A stretch of 64,000 nucleotides of DNA from Chlorokybus atmophyticus. Lineage: Eukaryota > Streptophyta > Chlorokybophyceae > Chlorokybales > Chlorokybaceae. Both the position numbers and the translations under genes were made by a program. Below the pieces are notes generated by a model. It had not been told where the DNA came from, made no database searches, and saw nothing but the letters and a program-made list of their open reading frames with translations. Shown piece by piece: positions 50,105 through 61,218 of the stretch; position 1 is the first letter of the stretch; every line of letters starts with the position of its first letter. The DNA is taken from assembly GCA_009103225.1 (NCBI GenBank), contig RHPI01003330.1, positions 76,599 through 140,598 of the forward strand, in the 5' to 3' direction.

Positions 50105-50480
50105 TATTTAATGTAAGGGAGTGCGATGTGCTGTGCGTATGCATGCTGCATGCCAATGGGCGCAAACCCTAACGATGCAGCCACAGCATGGTGTATGACG
50201 CAGTTGTGGGTGGAGGTGGTGATGTGGGCGGAGGAGGAGGGGGAGTCTGTTGGGTCTGCTGCTGCTGCTGCTGCCTCGGCTAAGACTGGGCCGCTAACCA
50301 ACGGCCGTTGTGCAGGTGAACGCATATGCATGTGTATGCTTACATGGCTAACCGTGTGGTAGGGATAGTGCAGCGCGTAAGGTAGTGAATGAACCCGGTG
50401 GTCAACCTGACAATGGTGTTGTTGGTATGCGCTATGTCACTCTGCTTGCTGCTGACTGTGCATGCTACTATGCATGTGCA
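50105..50480 (+). repeat. Dispersed non-coding repeat R1, longest copy
   Basis: Shares with 58060-58380 the blocks GTGC-TATGCATGCTGC, GATGGGCGCAAACCCTAACG (ATGGGCGCAAACCCTAACG here), GGTGATGTGGGCGGAGGAG, a CTG run, CGCTAACCAACGGCCG and CCGGTGGT. Partial copies near 5855, 10690 and (reverse) 62100. No coding capacity. Confidence 0.75.
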
Positions 50481-51302
50481 TTGCCGTTTCGCACTGTGTG
50501 TACATAGCCACATATGCACATGTGCGCATGCCACAAAGTGTAGTACACAACAGATAGCTGATCACCAGCAGGGGCAAGTCAACCAAGCAAGCACAGCATA
50601 GCAAAAACTTCTCAAAGCGCACACAGCAAGCAAGCAAACAAAAAGACAACGGGGTGGGGGACCCCCTAAGCTACAGCTAAGTGCACTAGCTGTAGACCGG
50701 GGGTGGGGGCAGGGGGAGAGGGCAGCAAGGGACTCACCTGCAGCATTGCGCAGGGAGATGTTAGTGAGCCAGCGGCGTCGCAAGACGGCTTTGACTGCTA
50801 AGTCCCAGTATATCTTTGATAAACTAGCATACATCTCGTACATAGTCTGTACACTGTGCATCTTGGCGCATTAACTTGGCGAGAGTGTTGGTAGCCCGCT
50901 TAAAGCATTGCTCATTGTCGCGGCATTATAGAGCCACGAATCACTGACCTTGATTCTGACCTCACAACCAAAGGCGTAAGTTGACAGAAGCAGGGGTGCA
51001 ACAACTCCACTAGCAGGCACATTAGTGTGCACATGCACTGCAATCCTCAAACTGCTGTGGTCCAGCATGTGGCAGATACTTGGCGCTACACTGTTACAAA
51101 CTGGCAATGATCAGTCAAGACACAGCCCTGATGAGATATCTACGACCTTATCCGGTCGCAACCACACCAGCCAAGAATACAGGTCAAACAGCGCGCAACA
51201 TCTTAGTCAACGACATGCACACTTGCAACCCACCGCAAGACTCAAACCCCTACAACTGTTGCTACTGCGCGTCCCCGCAACTTGAACCCAACATCAGCCT
51301 CA

Positions 51303-52315
51303 CTAATTGGGCGAGGCTGATGCCGTGTCAGAGGACTGTGCAGAGGTATCCAGAGAGGGAGTTGCGGCGGGGCGATGTGGTTGCAGGGCAGCAACAGCGT
51401 ACTCTTCAAACCGTGCAAGGTCACTCTTCAACGTGGCCTGCACAAGACTGCTCAGAGCATCCCCGCCCATAGCTTGTGCGAGGCGCCAGGGGAGCGTGTG
51501 AGAAATGGAGAGCTCGACTGAGGTGTGGCGCCCGCCTGACAAGTCTTGAAACCGCACGGATCCATTATTGCGCAAACCATCTACAGTCGACCAACGCAGC
51601 ACCCGCTGGCCCCCTCCCGCCTCGACCGTCTCAATGCGCGCCACCCACATTACCTCAAAGCCCTTGGAGCTGCAGACCCAACGCGACAGAGTGTGCGGGG
51701 CAAGAGCTGAAGACGCGGAATCCGTGCTAGAGGAAGATGTAGAGGGAGTGGCCGTGCCGCATGAGTTGTTTGTTTGTTCGGCTGTGCCATTGCTCACATT
51801 CTGGTTGTAGCGCACGGCAACCGGGTCAGAGGAGTCTAACACCTCCACGCGATCAATCCATCGCATCCACTGCGGGATGCGCGGGAGATCAGCCCATAGG
51901 CGCCACAGGTGCTCCATTGGCGCGGCGATGTCGGCACGCACAGTGTGTGTGAAGAGCATCGTGCGCGGCTCCTCCTGCGAGTCTGCTGAGCCAACGGCTG
52001 CTGCAGCTTGCTTGTCGCCCGCAGCCTCCGCCATTGCTGCAATCTGGTGCACAGGCGACCATTGCTGCATTGCTGCAACATCACCGAAGCAACAGGTCAG
52101 TCATGCTTGAACGCTGGCGTAATGTGGAAAATGTTCTGATTAAGCGCGTGGTTTCAGGCAAGAGAGAGCAACAGAAGCAAAAGCGACCCGTTGCAGCTGC
52201 CATAACATGAACAGCGCTAAACACGGCATGACAGCTTGCAGATGTACACAGTGCGGCACATACCAGGCTTGGAGGTAGCACGGGGAGGACGTCGGGGGAG
52301 AGACAGCGCCGGCAT
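51303..52315 (-). CDS. SRPBCC/START-superfamily (polyketide cyclase/dehydrase-like) protein, probably plastid-targeted
   Basis: Two exons on the minus strand: from at least 52315 to 52264, then 52072-51303 (stop), joined in phase 1 at CCTG|GTATGT...TTGCAG|CA. The body reads FTHTVRADIAAPMEHLWRLW, then PRIPQWMRWIDRVEVLD, a Ser/Thr-rich insertion, LSRWVCSSKGFEVMWVARI, VLRWSTVDGLRNNGSVRF, VELSISHTLPWRLAQAMGG and LARFEEYA. This is the plan of plant chloroplast cyclase/dehydrase-family proteins, a helix-grip fold that holds a hydrophobic ligand; ligand unknown. The N-terminus is Ala/Ser/Pro/Arg-rich with few acidic residues, like a transit peptide. The frame stays open upstream to 52495, but the first in-frame ATG seen is at 52315, so an additional 5' exon or a longer N-terminus is possible. 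Confidence 0.75.
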
Positions 52316-54394
52316 GGGGGGGACGGGAAACCGCGGCGGAGGTGGATGGGCTGCGGCCAGCGCGTGTTGCTGCTGCTGCTGGTGCAGCCATGGCGAAAAA
52401 TGTGGTGCAAATGTGCAACGGGAGGAGGGAGAGGAAGCAACTTGGGGCGCAGATGATGTAGCCTGCGGGCAGCATTTTGGTATGAGTGCTTGCAACCAAG
52501 GTCAACAAAACCCGCTTGTGCGGGGATGCTAACACCTTGCTGGCATTCGGCATGCAGCTAAGTGCATGCAGTGAGCAGACAGGCTGCAGCTGTCGCCAGG
52601 CTGTGCGCATGTATAATACAGCTGCACGTTTGACAAGCAAGGAGAAACCAGCAACTATCTATGATAGAAACAGCAACGCCACAAACGTTGCGAGAACAAG
52701 AGTCTGCAAGGAGACAGCTTACGCCGCCAACCCTGAACAGACAGCAAGCACATGACCTTGCATACTTGCAACATGACTAGCAGCTGTGAGGCAAGTTGAT
52801 CAGCAAGCCTTATTTCTCCAGATTGTGTGAATGCTGGGTAGGGCATGACTGACCGTCTGTGCAAGTGTAGGAGGGGTGAGCGTGGTTGTGGTGGAAGCAG
52901 TAGGGCGGGGCGGCGAGCGTGTCGAAACTGCCGCCGCCCCGCATAGCCCTCCTGGCGCCGTCACCGTTGCCATTGTGGAAATGACGGCCTGTCACCGCAG
53001 CATGCGGTAGGCTCGGACTAGCCTAATCTAATCTAGCTCAGCACCACCGGCAACACAACCAGCACAACCAGCTCAACCCGGCGACGATCTTCACCCGAGC
53101 CGACAAGACTCCACGCCGCCGCCGCCGCCGCCTGTGCAAGCGACCCGCCACTACAACCCCATGGTCTCAGCCAAGCGCCTGCACCAGCCTGGCTCACCCT
53201 GGCCTCCCCTTGCCCTGGCCTGGACTTGTGCGGGTCGCCTGCCTTGGCCTGGCCTGGTTGCCCGCTTCCAGCCTGGCCTGGCGGGCAGTCTGCCGTCTGA
53301 GTCTCGCAGCTTGCCCCTTTCCGCAAGCAACAACGCTCGGCAAAGGCGGCAAGCGGCAGTTCAGCGCAAAGTGAACACAACACAACAGCGACTGATTCAC
53401 GCTCAGATTATTGACGAAGTTTTGTCGTGAAGCGGACAAATTTACGGAGATCTGCGCCAAAGTCACAGCCAACTCACTTTTCAACTTAGAACATCAATCT
53501 AGAAAAGGCACACACACTTTTCATGACCATGCCATCTCATGGATGGCCCATCACCGTCCTCGCAGGCTGCAAAACTGTGTGCATCGTCAAGACAAACTCA
53601 TGTCACATGAACCACCATGGTAATTGGAAAAGCTTCACGCTGTCCGTAAGACTTGGCGCGTAATGTTTCGCGCAGCTGCCTTCCATCCCCTTTTTGTTTT
53701 TGCCGCCGCTTTTGCGGGGGGGCGCTTTAAGTCACTGTTTAGGTCCTGCCAACCGTGAGAGCGATATTTCTTTGGGGCCTGCTCCTGTGTCGCGCTGTCT
53801 CTAGGCAAGGCGACGCGCTCGGCGCCGTACGAATGTTGTGACAGGGCGTTGCCGCATGCCCAAGGAAGGACGTAGTAGACGGAAAGTTAGCTAGCATGGA
53901 AGTTGTTGGGACTTAGCATTGGATCTTCCAAATAGCGTGGCACGGAATATCCGCTGGTTGGAGCTGTGGGTGCTGCGTTGTGGTCGTCGTTGCGGGCGAG
54001 GGTGGTGTTGATTGCGGTGAAGAAGGCGGCGGCGGCGGCGGTGGCAAGCACGGAGGCGAGGGCTGCTGTCATCGGGATGGTGGGTCTAAGGGCTGTGCGT
54101 GCACTGCGTCTTCGGCTTGGTTCAACGCCGAGCTCCTGTGGAAAGGTGACAACTGTTGCTTTGCTGCAGCGGCATCTGGCCTAGGGTTGTGTGTGTGACT
54201 TGAGGGGTATGCAGCTGCGGCATGCTGTTGTCAGCGTCGTTTTGTGTCATGGGGATGGTGCTTTTACCAAGGCGTTCTGAAGCTGTCCTGACTCGACCAA
54301 TTGCTGTTGCTGCGCAGTGTTTGGCATCGGTGTAAATTGAGTTGGTGGGGGTTTGTGGAGCGTCAGTTGGATTTAGAGGTTTGAAGGAGCAACA
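52316..54394. other. Intergenic, low-complexity tracts, no gene recognised
   Basis: Includes CAGCAG on the antisense of the upstream open frame (52360-52385), a CCTGGCCT-type tract at 53185-53285, (CCG) runs at 53115-53131, and GGCGG runs near 54027-54045. Short ORFs there are compositional. Confidence 0.5.
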
Positions 54395-57273
54395 ATGGGC
54401 GGTTCAGTGGTTGAAGGAGCCCTCGCCAGATGCTCTCGGCAACAACAGCAGCAACAAATGTGTGGGAGGGACGACATGGAACCGACCTCCACTGGCGCAG
54501 CTTCCTCCCCCTCTGCGCAGGCAGCAACAAGCGCCTTCGTTGATCTTGATAGTGTCCCGGACGACATCCTCTTCCGCGTGCTGCTGCACTTGAAGGCAAA
54601 GGACCTGGCGGCATGCGCCTGCGTGAGGTACAAATCCTTGACTTCGAGATGGTGTTATGAAGAGTCCACCTCGTGCATTATCTCACATGTGAAGCGTTTG
54701 CCAGTTTGGTAGTAGATTAAGCCGAGCAGTACATCTGTTTTGTTGGAACATGCATGCAGCGATGAGATTGGTGCGTGCGCGTGGGGTCACACAACGAAAC
54801 ACGGGTCAGAGTATACTGCCAAGTATTTGGAAATATGTAGGTAGAGGTCACCTGTCGGCGCTTGTACACTTGTGACATTGTGTCCGAACATGGCCCACCA
54901 ATACTGCGTTGTAACTGCGGTGCAATTGTGTCTCACAGCCGCCGATTGCGCGATTGCTGTGTAAGTGAGCGGCGCTTGTGGAGCCCGCTCTGCCGCCAGC
55001 TGTGGGGGGTGAAGACCAACGTGGCTGCGTGGGGCGCACCCTCTTATCGGCATCTGTATCAAGTGTTGACACGGTATGGGGTGCTACCTGCTGGGTGGAT
55101 ATGTGGTGACAATTGAGTGCTTGGCTGAGGGCGGGGTAGCACACATGTATTTTGTGTGATGTTGATGTACTGAGACTTAACGATAACGATACGGGTTTAT
55201 GAGCAACGCCGGCGACGCGAATGTTTCAATTATTGTTCGAGTGAAGTTCCTTGAGTCCCTTGTCTTGTGTGGGCCCGGCAAGTTTTGCGGCTCACGCATG
55301 CATGTGTGTGCATGTGTTGGTGGCTCCGTGGTTCGCTTTCATTAATGATGCAGGGTGGGGAGGGGGNNNNNNNNNNNNNNNNNNNNNNNNNNNNNNNNNN
55401 NNNNNNNNNNNNNNNNNNNNNNNNNNNNNNNNNNNNNNNNNNNNNNNNNNNNNNNNNNNNNNNNNNNNNNNNNNNNNNNNNNNNNNNNNNNNNNNNNNNN
55501 NNNNNNNNNNNNNNNNNNNNNNNNNNNNNNNNNNNNNNNNNNNNNNNNNNNNNNNNNNNNNNNNNNNGGGGGAGGGGGGAGGGCTCACTAACATGAAGCT
55601 TGTGCGCTGCAGGTATGCACCGCTGGTTGGTGTCTGGCGTGCTGTGGGAGACACGCCTCAGGGTGCGCTTGTGCTGGTGGAATGGAGAGAGGATCACATT
55701 GCTGCCTCCAAGCTTGCACCCTCTAGCGGGTGATCATTAGTCCATCGCACTGTCCTGACTGTCATATCCCTTTATGCTAACTCTGACTACCAGGCATGCA
55801 ATGCTCCGGGAGACATTCTTCAGCATATCCGCAACTCCAGAGCACAGCGTGACTTTTGCAGAAACTTCACATGCGCCCGAGTCCGTCTTAACACAAGGTC
55901 AGTATTTGGTGGCTGGTGTTTCACAGTCGGTGTCTACCTCGTGCGTGTTCCTGAGTGCCGTTGCAGATGCAGCGCTACTGCCTGCTCCCGTAGTATCCAT
56001 AATTGATAAAAACCACTGGGTCCTGGAACATCCACAAAGGCCACCATCTCGCAGTCCAGAGCGAGCGGAAGCTGCGGTAGCTGCAGCCGGGTTGGCACAT
56101 GCATGGCAGGTATGTCTGCATGCAATCAGCACTTGTCTGGCTGGATGACGGCAGTGCACACGTGTCTCATTGCTGAACGAGGTCCACCCTATGTATTGTT
56201 TGTTTCACGGGGTAATCACAGTGTCCATATGGCAGTCGTTGGAGATTGTCAGTGGTGGGCGAATGCCAGGTGTCAGTGCCAGCCCTCCTGGGAGTTTCAG
56301 TCACGAGTTCTGCAGGTACAGCTTCAAACATTTGGAGCGGTTTTGGTTTTCGTTGCTCCTGCATGGTGTGTTGGTGTCCCCACCCTGCTCAACATTGCCA
56401 GCAACTAGCACCTTGTGCTGGTCGCCGGCTTATTGACGCTAACAGGGTCAGCACTGTTATGCCTTACGATGAGCTCTGCTGACAACACGTGCTTGCTATG
56501 GTTAGCTACCTGCATCAGCAGATACAGTCATATGCACAGATTCCTGACTGAGCGAGTGGCAAGCCCGGGAGCTAGTCGCCGGCGGCGGCAAAGCCGATCT
56601 GGGCGGGAGTCCCCAGGTCCTGTTGTGCAGCACTTTGTGCGCATAGTTGTTGTGCCGCCCTCCGTGGAAGGTCCCTTGCAGGGTCTTTGGAGGGTACGTT
56701 GAGCCGCTGTGCAGTCAGTCACTCTTTATGAAGTCGCAGCAGAAAATTACTACAGCCCACCCCTTGTAGTAGCCATACATGCCAAGCTATGAGATAACAT
56801 GCAGCTCATGTGACCTGGGTTGTTTGCTGATGAAAGGTGCTGTGCAGGGTGTGTATGGCAGACATGGCTTGCAAGTTGTATCGATCAAGTATAATCCAGA
56901 TGGCCGCATTATATGTACAAAGGTCACCGGTGATGCCATTGTGCCTGCTGGGGAGATCAGTTGGCATGCATCGCCCTCGGCATGTGACTGTTTTGCAGAT
57001 TTCGAAGATGAGGTGGTGGACTCGCAGCACATCGCGGCATACAATGGTGAAACAACAGTCGAAAGAGAAATACGCAGCTGTCACACAGCACAGGGTCAAG
57101 TGCATGCGGCTCGCTCGGTTGCTAAAGCACAATGGACATCCGGTCGACTGTGGGAATTCAGGGATGGCGGCATAGCTTTTGCCTTCCTGGGTGATTCTAA
57201 CTTGATTGTGGAGTATCGCAAGCTGGAGCTGAACTGTGCAGAGTTTGAAGCGCCATCGCACAGCCTTCTTTGA
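54395..57273 (+). CDS. F-box protein resembling FBXO31
   Basis: Supported exons: 54395-54627, 54939-55094, 55613-55729, 55794-55897, 55967-56109, about 56540-56693, and 56848-57273 (stop TGA). The first five join in frame by GT-AG rules; one or more exons between 56109 and 56540 are not resolved. The N-terminus has poly-Gln, then an F-box LDSVPDDILFRVLLHLKAKD, followed across the intron by the typical SRRLRDCCVSERRLWSPLCR and SYRHLYQVLTRYGVLPAG. Next come YAPLVGVWRAVGDTPQGAL, GPLQGLWR, GVYGRHGLQVVSIKYNPDG, ITGD-like KVTGDAIVPAGEISWHA, and near the end SGRLWEFRDGGIAFAFLG. This two-part layout (F-box, then a beta-rich substrate domain) is that of FBXO31-type proteins, which recruit targets to SCF ubiquitin ligases. 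Target unknown. A 201-N gap lies in the intron before exon 3. Confidence 0.65.
55367..55567. other. Assembly gap (201 N) in an F-box gene intron
   Basis: Bounded by GGGGAGGGGG on the left and GGGGGAGGGGGGAGGG on the right, so the gap falls in a G-rich simple repeat. True length unknown. Confidence 0.98.
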
Positions 57274-58059
57274 TACCAGCCTCTTTCCTTCATATTGAGT
57301 AAGACTACGAGTATGCCCTTCTGCACACGTGTTGCATCTTGTGTTTAGATCCATTACCGTTGCTCGGCACTGGATAGAACTGCGGGACTCGAGAATGAGT
57401 ATATATGCAGGCAGCAGTATAGAAAGCGGCGTTTAGTTGCCTTAAATAAGTCATAGATGTCCTAGCAGTCGTCATGGTGTTTGAAATCTATCTTATATCT
57501 ATATTCATGATTGTAGCGGGTTGGCTGCTAGAGAGGCTTACAAATCGTCTAGTACATAATAAAACAGATTGATTGAGCTCACGACTAGGTGACTAGACAG
57601 ACTATCACAAACATGACACACAAGAGTTGCATAAAGCAAAACTCCGTAGTACAGGCAAGTAGCATACAATTGTGCAACGAGTCTAGGAAGCAAACCAACG
57701 CACAAGATTAAGTGGGGGCCAAGACAGAGTGACAAGCTAGGTAGCAACCGCACAAATTACAAGCTCCATTAGACCCTCAAGGCAGCAGCAACACATGAGA
57801 ACGGTATGCGCATGTTACAATGTGGGTTGTATTGATTAACACATAGCAGACACAAAGGATGCGCTTGCTACAAATGCAGCCACATGAATCACATCAATCA
57901 CACAAGAGTTGCATCAAGCAAACTCCCATGTTCTGTGCAAGCATGCAAGCACGACCTCTTTAAATATGAAGCATACATGGGGTCAAACACAGAGCTTACA
58001 ACCTAACCAACAATAGACATGACACCGCGCTCTAAACCTTCGGAACAGACCTTAACACT

Positions 58060-58380
58060 TGAGACCCTCGCACAGCAACGGCACTGCGACAGGGAGTGCG
58101 GCGTGCTGTGCATATGCATGCTGCGCACCGATGGGCGCAAACCCTAACGCGTTGAGCAGGGACGACGCTGTCGTGGGTGGCGGCGGTGATGTGGGCGGAG
58201 GAGGGGGAGTCCGTTGAGTCAGCTGACGCTGCTGCTGCTGCCTGCTGGATGATGGAGCCGCTAACCAACAGCCGTGGTGCAGGTGATGCGCGTGCATGCA
58301 TGCTTGTCTAACGGGGTTTGGGCTAGTAGTGAAGTTGGGTAGGTAGTAAGTAGGAAGAGCACCCGGTGGTGAATGTAAGT
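58060..58380 (+). repeat. Dispersed non-coding repeat R1, second long copy
   Basis: Collinear with 50105-50480. Blocks include GATGGGCGCAAACCCTAACG, GGTGATGTGGGCGGAGGAG, GCTAACCAACAGCCG, GTGGTGCAGGTGATG and CACCCGGTGGTGAATG. Confidence 0.75.
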
Positions 58381-58559
58381 GTTGTGTGCTGTTGTGTGTG
58401 GTGTGCAATGCAGGCCTCACATTGTGATACATGCCACAATCTCTGCATCCTATATATTGTACAGCAACGTTGTGCAGGGTAGAGGATCAGCAGTGGCAAG
58501 GCAAAAATTGTCAACCTGCAGCACACATGGGGTAAACATGAGGAGTGCTATTGCAAGAT

Positions 58560-58735
58560 GTGATTTACGTCGGCTAAAGCCCTATGCAGATCGCACCAAA
58601 AGCTAGCTAAGACACGAGTTTAGGATTCGTGTCATGACTACGCAAGGTGTCATTTATGTCAGCTACAGCCCTAAGCGAAAGCACCAAAAGTTAGTTGAGA
58701 CACAAGTCTAGAATTCGTGTCACAATCATGCACCT
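58560..58735. repeat. Tandem duplication, unit ~88 bp
   Basis: Two units each contain CGCACCAAAAG / AGCACCAAAAG, GACAC-AGT-TAG-ATTCGTGTCA and a T-ATTTA-GTC-GCTA-AGCCCTA stretch. Moderately diverged. Confidence 0.75.
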
Positions 58736-59328
58736 CACCTAGCAGTATCGCCATCGAGCAAGAATCGAATGTGCCATTGCATCATTTCAATATATGCTGA
58801 GCAGCAGCAGAATAATGTGAGTTACGACCAAAGTTAAATGGATTGATTGCCTGCGGTTATAAGTGTTAGCAAGCGATATAGTATGGTTAATGAGTTACGC
58901 GCTGCACTACGCTTACTCGCAACCCTCTGAAAAAGGCATTTGGGTAGGTTGAGTCACGCACTATGCTAATTGTAAAACCGCAAGTGAATTGTGATGGTAA
59001 AATGAGGCTGGACTAAGGTACATCATGACTTGTGACCACAAGTATGTGAGCACACTCACTTCACTTATTTTGTATTACATGATATACTTAAATGCTATAC
59101 CAGTGCGTGCAAGTCACAACAGGACGATAAGTTATCAAGCATGTGACAAGCGCGAATTCTGTTGCTGTGTTATGTCAGATAACATCATTATCAGCGGTTG
59201 ATAATCCGACGCCAAAAACTTGCTCGTGCTTCAGCTATAAACGAGTAATGAGGTAAAATGAATTCACAAAATTTGCAACGCAACGAATTGCAAGTAAACG
59301 CAAGTAATACACAAACCCGCACAAATGA

Positions 59329-59391
59329 TGATGCTCATTCCTTATTGTGACTATGTCATGTACATAACATAGTTGGAAGGGATGAGCATCA
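59329..59391. repeat. Imperfect inverted repeat, 63 bp
   Basis: The arms begin TGATGCTCATTCCTTA and end AGGGATGAGCATCA, meeting at CATGTACATAACATAG. Most of the stem pairs with a few mismatches and a bulge. Confidence 0.75.
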
Positions 59392-59958
59392 ATGATTTAC
59401 GAGCGAGTATACGAGTAACATTTACAGCGTTATCCGTTCAACGGACAAGTTGTGAGTTGCAAGTGGCAATTGCAAGCAGATTACATTAAGTCTCCCTTTT
59501 CGCAGTGCTGTGTGTGTAGGCATGGCCAACAGTTGCTAGTGCCTTGCGTAGTATTACAAAAAGAGAGAGAGAGAGAGATAGTATGCCAGATTATCCTGTT
59601 GTCAGGCGCTGCTGTGTACAATCCCTTCATCCTATGTGTTGTACTACCTATCAGAGATTTCGTTCGTACAGTACATGAACTCATAATGTCATGCAATGAA
59701 ATCCTTGTATGTGTACAGAAAATGCGAGAGGGGTATGCCCATTCGGACCACACCACGCATGCAACACTCTGCAGATTACACTCACCTCGTTACTATATAC
59801 GCGACCACCGGGCTACCTACTCTACTCCTACACCTACATCTACGCCCCCTGTCAGCCATGCATGCACACATTGCAATCGTGGTTACCTGCACCAGCGCCA
59901 CCTGCTAGCGGCCCATTTGCACCAGCGGTCACAAGAGCAGCAGGACTTGGACTCCCCC

Positions 59959-61218
59959 TGTAACAATTGGGGCCCGACCACTAGGCTATGGTAGTAAAAG
60001 ACACTACCATGAGTGAGGCCTGTCACAATTTATCCCAATTCGTGACATTCCTCCCCAATTTAACCCATGAGTTCCTCATAGTCCAATGAGGCACTAGCCC
60101 ACGTCGCCGTGTTTTGCGACCGTACCACGATCGGTCTGCCCGCGGCCTGTTGGATCCGGCCCATGAACGGTCCTGACCGATCGAACGGCCATCCTCACCG
60201 CGCGACCTGCCATTGCAGCGCGACCGCTCACGCGGCCTTAGGTTGAACTGGCTCGGCGCGCAGGTCGTGATCCCGCGCCCAGCCTAGGGCAAGCCGCCCC
60301 AAATGTTTTTGTTTTTGCCTTGGATCTGCCTCAGTCCCCTACGGGAATTAAACCTGAGACATCAAGCGCCGTTACCATTGTAACAATTGGGGCCCGACCA
60401 CTAGGCTATGGTAGTAAAAGACACTACCATGAGTGAGGCCTGTCACAATTTATCCCAATTCGTGACATTCCTCCCCAATTTAGCCCATGAGTTCCTCATA
60501 ATCCAATGAGGCACTAGCCCACGTCGCCGTGTTTTGCAACCGTACCACGATCGGTCTGCCCGCGGCCTGTTGGATCCGGCCCATGAACGGTCCTGACCGA
60601 CCGAACGGCCATCCTCACCGCGCGACCTGCCATTGCAGCGCGACCGCTCACGCGGCCTTAGGTTGAACTGGCTCGGCGCGCAGGTCGTGATCCCGCGCCC
60701 AGCCTAGGGCAAGCCGCCCCAAATGTTTTTGTTTTTGCCTTGGATCTGCCTCAGTCCCCTACGGGAATTAAACCTGAGACATCAAGCGCCGTTACCATTG
60801 TAACAATTGGGGCCCGACCACTAGGCTATGGTAGTAAAAGACACTACCATGAGTGAGGCCTGTCACAATTTATCCCAATTCGTGACATTCCTCCCCAATT
60901 TAGCCCATGAGTTCCTCATAATCCAATGAGGCACTAGCCCACGTCGCCGTGTTTTGCAACCGTACCACGATCGGTCTGCCCGCGGCCTGTTGGATCCGGC
61001 CCATGAACGGTCCTGACCGACCGAACGGCCATCCTCACCGCGCGACCTGCCATTGCAGCGCGACCGCTGACGCGGCCTTAGGTTGAACTGGCTCGGCGCG
61101 TGGATCGTGATCCCGCGCCCAGCCTAGGGCAAGCCGCCCCAAATGTTTTTGTTTTTGCCTGAGATCTGCCTTAGTCCCCTACGGGAATTGAACCTGAGAC
61201 GTCAAGCTCCGTTACCAT
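59959..61218 (-). mobile_element. TRIM-B: three tandem 420-bp miniature LTR units
   Basis: 89-bp LTRs at 59959-60047, 60379-60467 and 60799-60887 alternate with 331-bp interiors, the pattern left by LTR-LTR unequal recombination. The units are nearly identical. On the minus strand each LTR carries TAGCCTAGTGG (A-box-like, e.g. 60408-60398) and each interior begins ATGGTAACGG and carries GGTTTAATTCC or GGTTCAATTCC (B-box-like, e.g. 60354-60344). A purine tract (complement of TTCCTCCCCAATTTAA) precedes the LTR. No coding capacity. The third interior is not followed by its own LTR but, at the exact boundary, by a Gypsy-1-type LTR. Confidence 0.88.

Larger units (their letters stand above)
49501..51302. 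other. Intergenic with hairpin and dispersed repeat, no gene recognised
   Basis: Contains the hairpin at 49755-49802 and repeat R1 at 50105-50480. On the minus strand, splice-like fragments occur (YAFGCEVRIK before a GTCAGT at about 50945; VLRRRWLTNISLRNAAG before GTGAGT at about 50740), which could be exons of an unknown gene, but I cannot link or identify them. Confidence 0.4.
57274..59958. other. Intergenic, repeat-rich, no gene recognised
   Basis: Holds a second-family dispersed repeat (57620-57790), an R1 copy (58060-58380), a tandem duplication (58560-58735) and an imperfect hairpin (59329-59391). A GAGA microsatellite lies at 59561-59579. The 180-aa frame at 59452 has no recognisable domain. 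Confidence 0.5.

Noticed and set aside
53033-53430. Pro/Gly/Gln-rich ORFs on both strands
   Set aside because: Produced by CCTGGCCT-type low-complexity DNA; open in several frames at once.
55251-55733. ORFs spanning the N gap
   Set aside because: Open only because Ns are read as X; the real coding part is the exon 55613-55729.
59452-59994. 180-aa ORF as a gene
   Set aside because: No recognisable domain, a GAGA microsatellite inside it, and it runs into the TRIM-B LTR at its 3' end.
60340-60410. A genuine tRNA gene on the minus strand
   Set aside because: A and B boxes fit, but the anticodon and acceptor arms do not pair, and the sequence spans an LTR boundary.
59959-61218. CRISPR-like or satellite array from regular 420-bp repeats
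   Set aside because: Each unit resolves into an 89-bp LTR plus interior with primer site and purine tract, and there are no short repeat-spacer units.
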